Shown: positions 56,252 through 64,000 of the stretch, piece after piece
How the letters are laid out: each line of letters begins with the position of its first letter
Numbering within the stretch: the stretch's first letter is position 1
Source: Rhodanobacter panaciterrae
GTDB lineage: Bacteria > Pseudomonadota > Gammaproteobacteria > Xanthomonadales > Rhodanobacteraceae
Length of the DNA stretch: 64,000 nucleotides
NCBI RefSeq assembly: GCF_014651895.1
Contig: NZ_BMXT01000001.1
Span: 1,488,001 to 1,552,000, forward strand
Direction: 5' to 3'
Notes under the pieces: generated by a model
Database searches by the model: none
What the model was told of the DNA's origin: nothing
What the model saw: only the letters and a program-made list of their open reading frames with translations
Program-made: the position numbers and the translations under genes

Positions 56252-57223
56252 TCAGAACACCATGTTGAGCGCGACAACTGGGGCGGTCGAGGCGGTGCTG
56301 TTGTGGCCGCCCCGGATCAGGCGGACTCCGAGCAGTACGCCCATGTTGGGGTTCCAGCTGTATTCGATCGCCGGTGCGAGAGCGAACGCCGTGCTGGAGC
56401 CGGAGCTCAGCCGTACCGCCTCCGGCGCGTAGCCGGTCACTCGGGTGTTGCTGTTGTGGCTGTAGGTCAGATCCAGTGCCAGCGCCCAGCTGCGGGTCAG
56501 GCTGTATTCCCAAGACAAGCCGGCGTACAAGGTGCTGCCCGGTTTCGCCGTTCCGCGAAATCCCGAGTCCGTGCCATAGACGCTGACATCTTCGAGGGTC
56601 GCGTGGCTGGAAAAGGATTGCGACAGATTGAGCCGCATGCGCAGGATGCGGCCATTCGGCAACCAGGCATATGTCTGGGCGTTGAGCTGCAAGGTCGTCG
56701 TATACGCACCACTGCCCAGACCGTCCGCAGGCCGATCGCCCAGACGATCGTATTTCCCTGTCGGCAGCGTCTCCTGCACTTCCACGGAGATCGTCGGCAG
56801 CCAGCTGCCTTCGTGGAACTGGGTGAGCTGGTATTGGGCGAGCAAGGTCCAGTCGCCCAAGCCCACGTGCGAGCTGTCCGGCCCGGTGCTGACCGTGTTG
56901 TAGCCCAGCACGGGGATCACGCCGACCGTCAAGCGGTTGGCGAGCCCATACAGCACGTAGGTGCGCGATCCGTAGCTGTCCGAATGTTTGCTGGAGATGT
57001 CGTACAGATAAGGCTCGACCAGGAAATGTCCGGGCGGCAGCGTGCCCGCCGAATTCGCCAGCATCGGACCCGTCCACCAGGCATCGTCCTGCGACTGGCG
57101 GATGGGTGCGGGCGAAGCGGTTTGTGCCCATGCCGGAGCGGACGGCAGCAGGCAGCCAAGCATGCACATCAGGAACGCGAGGCGCGCATGGCGCCACGGA
57201 ATCTTGCAGGGTGACGACATCAT
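56252..57223 (-). CDS. Outer-membrane beta-barrel-like protein (PF13557-like)
   Basis: A 323-residue secreted protein. A signal peptide of about 30 residues ends near AWAQ. The rest alternates hydrophobic and polar residues in short beta strands, with aromatic girdles and a C-terminal aromatic residue (NMVF) typical of porin-like barrels. It resembles the phenol-degradation MetA-pathway/outer-membrane group. Two ATGs (57223 and 57220) follow a GGAG. It is divergent from a MocR regulator that may control it. Confidence 0.72.
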   Translation of the reverse strand: MMSSPCKIPWRHARLAFLMCMLGCLLPSAPAWAQTASPAPIRQSQDDAWWTGPMLANSAGTLPPGHFLVEPYLYDISSKHSDSYGSRTYVLYGLANRLTVGVIPVLGYNTVSTGPDSSHVGLGDWTLLAQYQLTQFHEGSWLPTISVEVQETLPTGKYDRLGDRPADGLGSGAYTTTLQLNAQTYAWLPNGRILRMRLNLSQSFSSHATLEDVSVYGTDSGFRGTAKPGSTLYAGLSWEYSLTRSWALALDLTYSHNSNTRVTGYAPEAVRLSSGSSTAFALAPAIEYSWNPNMGVLLGVRLIRGGHNSTASTAPVVALNMVF

Positions 57224-57271
57224 TCGCTCCGTTCCTCGGGCCATGCGGCATGCAAGGAAACTAAGTCACGC

Positions 57272-57319
57272 AGTGGTTCGCTGAAATAACCACTTCGACG
57301 AGATACGCTATAGCCACTT
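57272..57319. promoter_or_regulatory. Repeat operator between the outer-membrane gene and the MocR gene
   Basis: ATAACCACTT (57286-57295) and ATAGCCACTT (57310-57319) are direct repeats 24 bp apart; AGTGGTT (57272-57278) is the inverse of AACCACT (57288-57294). This mix of direct and inverted half-sites is the usual design of MocR sites. They lie in the 110-bp divergent gap, in front of both genes. Confidence 0.65.
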
Positions 57320-57333
57320 AGAGGAGTACCGGC

Positions 57334-58815
57334 ATGCGGCGCATCCCTGCCAGCTTCCTGCCCCCGATCACGCTCGATGCCGCCAGCGGCGTACCGATGC
57401 ATCGCCAGCTGTCCGAATGGTTCCGGCGGGCAATCGTCGACGGCCGGTTGCGATCGGGACAGCGCGTGCCGTCAAGCAGAAGCCTCGCCAGTGAACTGAA
57501 GATCTCCCGCATACCGGTGCTGAGCGCGTACGAGCAGCTGTACGCCGAAGGCTATCTGGAGACGTTCGTCGGCGCCGGTACCTGCATTGCGCGATCGATA
57601 CCCGATGCGGGCCTGAAGTCGGCAGACGCGACACCACACAGCGCGCCGTTGCGGATCGCCGCCCATGCAGCGCCACGCAAGATTTCCAGACGATCGGCAT
57701 CGATGCGTGAGCCGGCGCCGACCTGGCTGGACAGCCAGGGTGCGTTTCGCATCGGCGTACCGGCGCTCGATCATTTTCCGATGGGCGTGTGGTCGAAACT
57801 GGTGAACCGGCACGCACGAAAGCCGGCCATCGACATGATGGTTTATGGCGATCCGATGGGCTACCTGCCGCTGCGCGAGGCTATCGCGGAATATCTGAAT
57901 ACCGTGCGCGCCGTCCGCTGCGATGCGTCGCAGATCGTGATGACGACCGGCTCGCAGCAAGGCCTGCAGATCTGTGCCCATGTGTTGCTGGATCCGGGCG
58001 AGCGGGTCTGGGTCGAAGAGCCTGGCTATCCCGGTGCGCGCCAGGCGTTGATGACGGTCGGGGCGAAACCTGTTCCGGTACCTGTCGATCAGGAGGGCCT
58101 GAACGTGATGGCAGGCATCCGCCACAGTCGCGGCGCGCACGCCGCCTACGTCACGCCGTCGCACCAGTTCCCTTTGGGCATGACGATGAGCGCCACACGG
58201 CGCATGCAGCTGCTGAACTGGGCGACGCGCAACGGCGCATGGATCATCGAGGACGACTACGACAGTGAGTACCGTTTCGGCGGCCAGCCGATCACGTCGT
58301 TGCAGGGGCTGGATACGGATGGGCGAGTCATCTATGTCGGCACCTTCAGCAAGGTCGTGTTCCCTGCCTTGCGCTTGGGCTACGTGGTGGTTCCGAAAGA
58401 CCTGGTGCCTGCCTTTTACGATGCGCGCAATGCCACCGACACGTTCTGCGCCACCCTGTACCAGGTCGTCATGACCGATTTCATCCGCGAAGGACATTTC
58501 GCGCGACATATCCGCCGCATGCGAACGCTCTATATGGAGCGACGAACGGCGCTGCTGGTGGCTATCGGCAAACACCTGGGCGACCAGCTCGAGGTCATCG
58601 GCGCCGAAGCGGGAATGCAACTGGTGGCCTTGCTGCCACCGGGCGTCGACGACGTGGCGGTGTCGCGAAAGGCGGCCGGCCTGGGCATTTCAGTCAGGCC
58701 GCTGTCACCTTGCTACGCGAATCCGCCCGTCAGAGGTGGCCTGATCCTCGGTTACGGCGGCGCCGGCGTACGCGAGATCCAGGACGGTATACGCAAGCTC
58801 AAGTCATGCATTTAA
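57334..58815 (+). CDS. MocR/PdxR-family GntR-aminotransferase regulator
   Basis: A 493-residue regulator. GntR winged helix (about 20-85) with SGQRVPSSRSLASELKIS is followed by a linker and a fold-I aminotransferase domain (about 130-490). The PLP lysine is near residue 340 in GTFSKVVFPALRLGY; EDDYDSEYRF is conserved. MocR proteins sense PLP-linked ligands; the effector is unknown. AGAGGAG lies 7 nt before the ATG. Confidence 0.92.
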   Translation: MRRIPASFLPPITLDAASGVPMHRQLSEWFRRAIVDGRLRSGQRVPSSRSLASELKISRIPVLSAYEQLYAEGYLETFVGAGTCIARSIPDAGLKSADATPHSAPLRIAAHAAPRKISRRSASMREPAPTWLDSQGAFRIGVPALDHFPMGVWSKLVNRHARKPAIDMMVYGDPMGYLPLREAIAEYLNTVRAVRCDASQIVMTTGSQQGLQICAHVLLDPGERVWVEEPGYPGARQALMTVGAKPVPVPVDQEGLNVMAGIRHSRGAHAAYVTPSHQFPLGMTMSATRRMQLLNWATRNGAWIIEDDYDSEYRFGGQPITSLQGLDTDGRVIYVGTFSKVVFPALRLGYVVVPKDLVPAFYDARNATDTFCATLYQVVMTDFIREGHFARHIRRMRTLYMERRTALLVAIGKHLGDQLEVIGAEAGMQLVALLPPGVDDVAVSRKAAGLGISVRPLSPCYANPPVRGGLILGYGGAGVREIQDGIRKLKSCI

Positions 58816-58836
58816 TAAAAGGATGCGTGAGGCGTC

Positions 58837-59298
58837 CTATAGCGACTTCCGGTACACGATGAAGCCGGACTTCTCGGCGACCTGGTCGTAGAGCAGCATG
58901 GCCGTTGCATTCGTCTCATGGGTTTGCCAATAGACCCGCGGTGAACCCGCCTGCTCCGCACGTTCGTAAACGGCGTTGATCAGCGCGCGACCGACGCCCT
59001 TGCCTCGGGCTGCTGCAACCGTGAACAAGTCCTGCATATAGCAGCTCGGGGCGAGCTGTATGGTGCTGCGGTGATAGAGAAAGTGCGCCAGCCCCAGCAG
59101 CTCGCCGGCACGCTCGGCGACGATGGCATGCACCGGTTCGTCGGCATCGAAGAAGCGCGACCAGGTCGTCTGCGTGATTTCGTCCGGTAGCGCGGTGGGT
59201 CCGCTGCGACCGTAGAAGGTGTTGTAACCATCCCAGAGGACTTTCCAGGCGGCAAAGTCCTCACGTCGCACCGGTCGTATCACGATTTGATGATTCAC
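58837..59298 (-). CDS. GNAT-family N-acetyltransferase
   Basis: A 153-residue acetyltransferase. The acetyl-CoA loop is AARGKGVGRALI, followed by YERAEQAGSPRVYWQTH. The substrate is unknown. It converges with the MocR gene (21-bp gap). Confidence 0.88.
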   Translation of the reverse strand: MNHQIVIRPVRREDFAAWKVLWDGYNTFYGRSGPTALPDEITQTTWSRFFDADEPVHAIVAERAGELLGLAHFLYHRSTIQLAPSCYMQDLFTVAAARGKGVGRALINAVYERAEQAGSPRVYWQTHETNATAMLLYDQVAEKSGFIVYRKSL

Positions 59299-59395
59299 AA
59301 GAACACCTTGGGACCGTCACGAACAGAACGCCGCGAAGCTGCACAGGCTGGGTTATCTGCCACCGGGACTCAACACGACTGACGACACTGCACCG

Positions 59396-61240
59396 TCAGA
59401 CTAGCGCGTCTTCCGCCGCCACGAAGCCACCGGTCTGCCGCTTCCACAAGCGCGCATACAAACCCTCGTGCGCGATCAGCTCGGCATGCGTGCCGGTTTC
59501 CACGATGTGGCCCTTGTCCAGCACCACCAGCCGGTCCATCCGGGCGATGGTGGACAGGCGGTGCGCGATGGCGATCACCGTCTTGCCCTGCATCAGGATG
59601 TCGAGGCTGTCCTGGATCGCCGCTTCGGCCTCGGAGTCGAGTGCCGAGGTGGCTTCGTCAAGCACCAGGATCGGCGCGTCCTTCAGCAGCACCCGGGCGA
59701 TCGCGATGCGCTGGCGCTGGCCACCGCTGAGTTTCACACCGCGCTCGCCGACGAGTGCTTCGTAGCCGATGCGGCCCTCGCCATCGACCAGTTGCGGAAT
59801 GAATTCGTCGGCGCGTGCCTTGCGCACGGCCTCGAGGATCTGCGCTTCACTGGCATCGGGCCGGCCGTACAGCAGGTTGTCGCGAATCGAGCGGTGCAGC
59901 AGCGAGGTGTCCTGGGTGACCACGCCAATCTGCGAGCGCAGGCTTTCCTGGGTGACGTTGGCGACGTCCTGGCCGTCAATCAGAATGCGCCCATCTTCGA
60001 GGTCGTACAGCCGCAGCAGCACGTTGACCAGGGTGGACTTGCCGGCGCCGGACGGACCGACCACGCCGATCTTCTCGCCCGCGCGCACGGCCAGGTCGAG
60101 CCCGGCGATCACGCCGCCCTGCTTGCCGTAGTGGAAGTGGATGTGCTCGAAACGCACCGCGCCGTTGGTTACTTCCAACGGCATCGCGCCCTCACGATCC
60201 TGCACCGCACGCGGTTGCGAGATCGTGGTGATGCCGTCCTGCACGGTGCCGACGTCCTCGAAGATGCCGTTGACCACCCACATGATCCAGCCGGACATGT
60301 TGTTGATGCGGATCACCAGTCCGGTCGACAACGCGATCGCGCCTACCGTCACCCGGCCCTCGCTCCACAACCACAGCGCCAGCGCCGAGGTGCCCACGAT
60401 CAGGAAGCCGTTGAGCGAGGTGATGCTGGCGTCCATCGCGGTGGTGACGCGAGTCATCCAGCGCAACTTGTCGGTCTGCTCGGCCATCGCGTCGGCGACA
60501 TAGGCTTCCTCGCGATGGGTATGCGCGAACAACTTCAGGGTCAGCACATTGCTGTAACCGTCGACGATGCGACCCATCAGTTTCGAGCGCGCCTCCGAGG
60601 CTTTCCACGAGCGCTGCTTGACGCGCGGAATGAAAACCGCCAACAGGCCGACATAGGCGAACACCCACGCGACCAACGGCGCGGCCAGCCAGAAATCCGC
60701 CTTGGCAAACAGCACGATGGCGCTGCCGGTGTAGATGGTGACGTACCAGATTGCGTCGACGATCTGCACCGCCGAGGCGCGCAGCGAACCACCGGTCTGC
60801 ATGATGCGGTTGGCGATGCGCCCGGCGTAGTCGTTCTGGAAGAAGCCCAGGCTCTGGCGGATCACATAGCGATGGTTCTGCCAGCGGATGCGATTGGTCA
60901 GGCTGGGCACGATCGCCTGGTTCACCAGCAGATCGTGCAGGCTGCCCAGCACCGGTCGCGCGATCAACGCCACGAAACCCATCCACAGCAGGGTGCGTCC
61001 ATGCTCGTGGAAGAACGCCGTACCCGGCGCGCCCTTGGCCATGTCGACGATGCTGCCGATGAAACCGAACAGCGACACCTCGACGATCGCCACCGCAAAA
61101 CCCACCACGATCGCCGCAACAAACACCGGCCACACCTGGCGCAGGTAGAACGCGTAAAAGCGCCACACCGACTTCGGCGGCATGCTGTCGACCGGGTCCT
61201 TGAACGCATCGATGAGGGATTCGAACCAACGGAAGATCAT
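59396..61240 (-). CDS. ABC exporter with fused ATPase domain
   Basis: A 614-residue homodimer-type exporter. Six membrane helices (about 25-335) are followed by the ATPase domain: Walker A GPSGAGKSTLV (about 397), Q-loop VVTQDTS, signature LSGGQRQR, Walker B ILVLDEATSALD. It resembles the MsbA/multidrug group. The substrate is not clear. It is divergent from the MscS gene. Confidence 0.92.
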   Translation of the reverse strand: MIFRWFESLIDAFKDPVDSMPPKSVWRFYAFYLRQVWPVFVAAIVVGFAVAIVEVSLFGFIGSIVDMAKGAPGTAFFHEHGRTLLWMGFVALIARPVLGSLHDLLVNQAIVPSLTNRIRWQNHRYVIRQSLGFFQNDYAGRIANRIMQTGGSLRASAVQIVDAIWYVTIYTGSAIVLFAKADFWLAAPLVAWVFAYVGLLAVFIPRVKQRSWKASEARSKLMGRIVDGYSNVLTLKLFAHTHREEAYVADAMAEQTDKLRWMTRVTTAMDASITSLNGFLIVGTSALALWLWSEGRVTVGAIALSTGLVIRINNMSGWIMWVVNGIFEDVGTVQDGITTISQPRAVQDREGAMPLEVTNGAVRFEHIHFHYGKQGGVIAGLDLAVRAGEKIGVVGPSGAGKSTLVNVLLRLYDLEDGRILIDGQDVANVTQESLRSQIGVVTQDTSLLHRSIRDNLLYGRPDASEAQILEAVRKARADEFIPQLVDGEGRIGYEALVGERGVKLSGGQRQRIAIARVLLKDAPILVLDEATSALDSEAEAAIQDSLDILMQGKTVIAIAHRLSTIARMDRLVVLDKGHIVETGTHAELIAHEGLYARLWKRQTGGFVAAEDALV

Positions 61241-61420
61241 CAGGTGTTCCCGGGCTTGCGTGTACCGTTATTGTGCTTGAAGCTCGGCCAGAGCGCTTTG
61301 ACACTCGCATCTCGCCATGCGCCGCAGGCGCTCATGAGCGAGCAGTTCAATACTGAACGCGAGCATCGAAACCCGATCAGCATGATTGACCGCTCGCATC
61401 CGCACTCCGATCATGCCCGG

Positions 61421-63832
61421 ATGCCTACTCTGATCCGCTATCTCTTCATTCTGTTGCTGACGGTTTCCTGCGGCAGCGTCCTGGCGCAAGACACCCCGGA
61501 TGCCACGGCACCGACTGCGGCAGCGGCGCCCACGCCGGCACAGACGCTGACCTTGCTGCGCGCCCAGCTGGACGACATCAAGGCGGCGGTGGATTCCAAG
61601 AAGACCGATGTGCCGCTGGGCGACCTGCGCAACCGCGCGCTGGACGTGCAGCAGCAGGCCGAACAACTGACATCCACGCTGTCGCCGCAATCGGCCAGCC
61701 TGCAGGCACGACTCGACGTGCTCGGCCCCGCACCGGTCAAGGACGCCCCGCCCGAATCGCCACAGCTGAGCATGCAACGCAAGCAGCTGAGCAAGGCCAA
61801 GAATGACCTGGAAGGCCAGATCAAGCAGGCCAATTCGTTGGGCACCGAAGCCACCCAGCTGGCCGCCCACGTCGCCGAGCTGCGACGCGACCAATTCCAG
61901 ACCCAGCTCACCTCGCGCACGGCGACACCGTTCAGTCGCGCATTCTGGGTCGATCCGGCCAAGGCATTCCCCGACGACATGCATCGGGCGAAACAGCTTG
62001 GCAGTGATGCGTTGTCGAGCATTCGGCAGGCCTGGCAACCACCCAACCGCACGCCGTTCGTACTGTGCCTGATCACGGCCATCTTGCTGCTCAGCGTGGG
62101 ACGCTGGCTGATTGAGCGCATGCTGGTGCGAGTAACCACCCAACATATGCCGACGGGTCGGCTGCGACGCAGTGCGCTGGCGGTGGCGCTGACGCTGGCC
62201 TACACCCTGGCGATCGGCTTGGCGGCGCGTTCCGCCTATCTCGCGCTGAACTGGAACGATCTGCTGGATAACGATCTGGACGATCTGACGAAGCGGCTGG
62301 TGCGGCTGGTGACCTTCGCCGCCTTCATGACCGGCCTTGGTCGCGCGATGCTCTCCAGCAAGCGCCCTTCCTGGCGACTGTCCGACCTGTCCGACGATGC
62401 CGCACATCGACTGCGCGCGTTCCCGTGGCTGCTCGGCGGCGCCGCCTTGCTGCTTGGTGTAATCGAAAGCATCAACAATGCAATCGGCGCCAGCCTGGCG
62501 ATCACCGTGACAACACGCGGGCTGCTCGCCGTATTGATCGGCCTGCTGGTGGGAAGCGCGCTGATGCGGCTGGGCCAGTCGCGGCGCGCCACGCTGGCCG
62601 CTGGCGAACTGACGACACCGCGCCCGGTCTGGATCGGCCTGGTGGTCGCGGCGGCGTTCGTTGGTGTCGGCATCGTGCTGCTCGGCGTGATCACCGGCTA
62701 TATCGCCTTTGCCTTCTTCATCGCGCGGCAGATGTTGTGGGTCGGCGTGATCCTCACCGCGCTGTACTTGCTGATGCATCTGATCGACGACATCTTCGAC
62801 ACCGTGTTCGACCCCGAGGGCCGCAGCGGTACGCGCCTGCAGAGCAGCTTCGGACTGGCTCCCAGCGCGCTCGAACAGACTGGCACCCTGTTGTCCGGCA
62901 TCACCCGCGCCGTACTGTTGATCCTGGCGGTGGCGATCGTGCTGGCGCCATTCGGTGCCGACCCGCAGGAACTCGCCGGACGCATCGGCACGCTGCTGTC
63001 CGGTGGCTCGTTTGGCTCGCTCAAGATCGTGCCCAGCAACATCTTCGATGCCGTGCTGGTATTCGTGCTCGGTCTGATCGTGCTGCGCGTGATCAAGCGC
63101 TGGCTGAGCAACCAGCTGCTGCCGAAGACCTCACTCGACCTCGGCATGCAGAACTCGATGCTGACCCTGCTCGGCTATGTCGGCGGCGTGCTGGTGTTCG
63201 TGCTGGCGCTGGTCGCGTTGAAGGTCGACCTGCAGGGCATCGCCTGGATGGCCAGCGCGCTCTCGGTCGGTATCGGCTTCGGCTTGCAGGCGATCGTGCA
63301 GAACTTCATCTCCGGTTTGATCCTGCTGGCCGAACGACCGGTGAAGGTGGGCGACTGGGTCGCCATCGGCGGCGTCGAGGGCGACATCCGCCGCATCAAC
63401 GTGCGCGCCACCGAGATCCAGATGAGCGACCGCTCCACCATGATCGTGCCGAACTCGCAGTTCATCACGCAGAACGTGCGCAATGTGACCCTGGCCAATG
63501 CCCAGGGCCGCGTGCAGATCAAACTACCGATGCCGCTGGACACCGACGCGAGCAAGGCACGCGAGCTGATCCTGGAGGTGCTTCGGGCGCACCCGGGCAC
63601 GCTCAGCACGCCGGCACCGAGCGTGCAGCTGGACAATCTCGATGGTGGCTCGATGCTGTTCAGCTGTACGGCCTACGTCAACAGTCCGCGCGAGGTCAGC
63701 GGCGTGAAGAGCGACCTGCTGTTCGAGACCCTCGAACGCCTGCGCAGTGCCAAGCTGCCGATGACGAGCCCGCAGAGCATGGTGCTGCGCCGGTTGCCGC
63801 CGGTTGCCGATGACCATGACGATCGGGATTGA
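61421..63832 (+). CDS. Large MscS-family mechanosensitive channel (DUF3772)
   Basis: An 803-residue protein. A signal peptide (about 1-24, ending SVLAQ) is followed by a periplasmic helical part (about 30-200), then about ten membrane helices, and an MscS pore and beta domain (about 560-780) with GVEGDIRRINVRATEI. The start at 61421 gives the signal peptide; open frame continues far upstream but only mirrors the ABC transporter. It protects against osmotic downshock by family. Confidence 0.9.
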   Translation: MPTLIRYLFILLLTVSCGSVLAQDTPDATAPTAAAAPTPAQTLTLLRAQLDDIKAAVDSKKTDVPLGDLRNRALDVQQQAEQLTSTLSPQSASLQARLDVLGPAPVKDAPPESPQLSMQRKQLSKAKNDLEGQIKQANSLGTEATQLAAHVAELRRDQFQTQLTSRTATPFSRAFWVDPAKAFPDDMHRAKQLGSDALSSIRQAWQPPNRTPFVLCLITAILLLSVGRWLIERMLVRVTTQHMPTGRLRRSALAVALTLAYTLAIGLAARSAYLALNWNDLLDNDLDDLTKRLVRLVTFAAFMTGLGRAMLSSKRPSWRLSDLSDDAAHRLRAFPWLLGGAALLLGVIESINNAIGASLAITVTTRGLLAVLIGLLVGSALMRLGQSRRATLAAGELTTPRPVWIGLVVAAAFVGVGIVLLGVITGYIAFAFFIARQMLWVGVILTALYLLMHLIDDIFDTVFDPEGRSGTRLQSSFGLAPSALEQTGTLLSGITRAVLLILAVAIVLAPFGADPQELAGRIGTLLSGGSFGSLKIVPSNIFDAVLVFVLGLIVLRVIKRWLSNQLLPKTSLDLGMQNSMLTLLGYVGGVLVFVLALVALKVDLQGIAWMASALSVGIGFGLQAIVQNFISGLILLAERPVKVGDWVAIGGVEGDIRRINVRATEIQMSDRSTMIVPNSQFITQNVRNVTLANAQGRVQIKLPMPLDTDASKARELILEVLRAHPGTLSTPAPSVQLDNLDGGSMLFSCTAYVNSPREVSGVKSDLLFETLERLRSAKLPMTSPQSMVLRRLPPVADDHDDRD

Positions 63833-63870
63833 TCCGGCATCAGCAACATCCCACCCATGGAGTCAGCCAC

Positions 63871-64000
63871 ATGTCTGCATCCAACCAAACCGGCAGCACC
63901 ATCATTCCCTGCCTGCGTTACCGCGACGCGCATGCCGCGATCGACTGGCTGTGCAAGGCATTCGGCTTCACCAAGAATGCCGTGTACGAAAACGAGCAAG
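63871..64000 (+). CDS. VOC/glyoxalase-family protein (start only)
   Basis: The first 43 residues are present; the rest lies beyond the window. IIPCLRYRDAHAAIDWLCKAFGF is typical of the PhnB-like vicinal-oxygen-chelate group. It follows the MscS gene by 38 nt. The function is unknown. Confidence 0.75.
   Translation, partial: MSASNQTGSTIIPCLRYRDAHAAIDWLCKAFGFTKNAVYENEQ

Noticed and set aside
59468..61420. A 5' extension of the MscS gene, about 650 codons
   Set aside because: This part is antisense to the ABC exporter. The true gene starts with a signal peptide at 61421.

Overview
The window is 64 kb of GC-rich, tightly packed chromosomal DNA from a gammaproteobacterium. It is best explained as a member of the Xanthomonadales/Lysobacterales, probably Rhodanobacteraceae (Rhodanobacter/Dyella-like). 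This is inferred from a KdkA-type Kdo kinase, a DUF6165 protein, the order nuoN - initiator tRNA - rimP, and a fab cluster that ends in pabB-pabC-mltG-tmk-holB. I see no prophage, insertion sequence, integrase, CRISPR array or plasmid function. Almost everything is core chromosome. The 52.6-59.3 kb stretch looks most accessory.

Layout. (1) 1-679, minus: the start of rimP, behind an initiator tRNA with its own promoter and two intrinsic terminators; this matches the metY-rimP-nusA-infB leader of E. coli. (2) 751-15628, minus: a complete 14-gene complex I operon, nuoA to nuoN, with a candidate promoter about 180 bp before nuoA. (3) 15667-19020, minus: a PilZ-domain protein and a large GAF-PAS-GGDEF-EAL protein, a small c-di-GMP locus. 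(4) 19211-30742, minus: rpmF/yceD, fabH-fabD-fabG-acpP-fabF, pabB-pabC-mltG-tmk-holB and a PIG-L deacetylase. The second half is joined by ATGA or 1-2 nt junctions, while the first half is broken by intrinsic terminators. (5) 30850-36468, plus: a small membrane protein, maf/yceF, a moxR-DUF58-tgpA operon and an Slp-like lipoprotein. (6) 36534-39916, minus: hinT, recR, ybaB, dnaX, the SRP RNA and tRNA-Ser(GGA). (7) 40014-46397: an MBL hydrolase with kdkA (minus), waaC-like heptosyltransferase (plus), DUF6165, an unusually long histidine ammonia-lyase, and hisS. (8) 46523-52577: tRNA-Pro(CGG) on plus, then on minus a small membrane protein, a DUF455 ferritin-like protein, purF, cvpA, a double-SPOR protein and folC. 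(9) 52658-56193, minus: a MerR regulator and a copper-type P1B ATPase, followed by two tiny membrane proteins, one of which seems to have AUA where its start codon should be. (10) 56252-64000: an outer-membrane beta-barrel-like protein divergent from a MocR regulator with repeat operators between them, then a GNAT acetyltransferase, an ABC exporter, a large MscS-type channel and the start of a VOC-family gene.

How the parts work together. Most genes serve respiration (Nuo), fatty-acid and folate precursor synthesis (fab, pab, folC), replication and repair (holB, tmk, dnaX, recR), translation (rimP, rpmF, yceD, hisS, three tRNAs, SRP RNA) and envelope assembly (mltG, kdkA, waaC, SPOR protein, slp, MscS). 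The regulatory candidates most worth testing are: apparently leaderless mRNAs for yceD and the MerR regulator, the MocR repeat operator, the AUA-start peptide, the terminator-punctuated fab cluster, and a PabB whose nucleophile position is alanine. I found no convincing entirely new multi-gene system.
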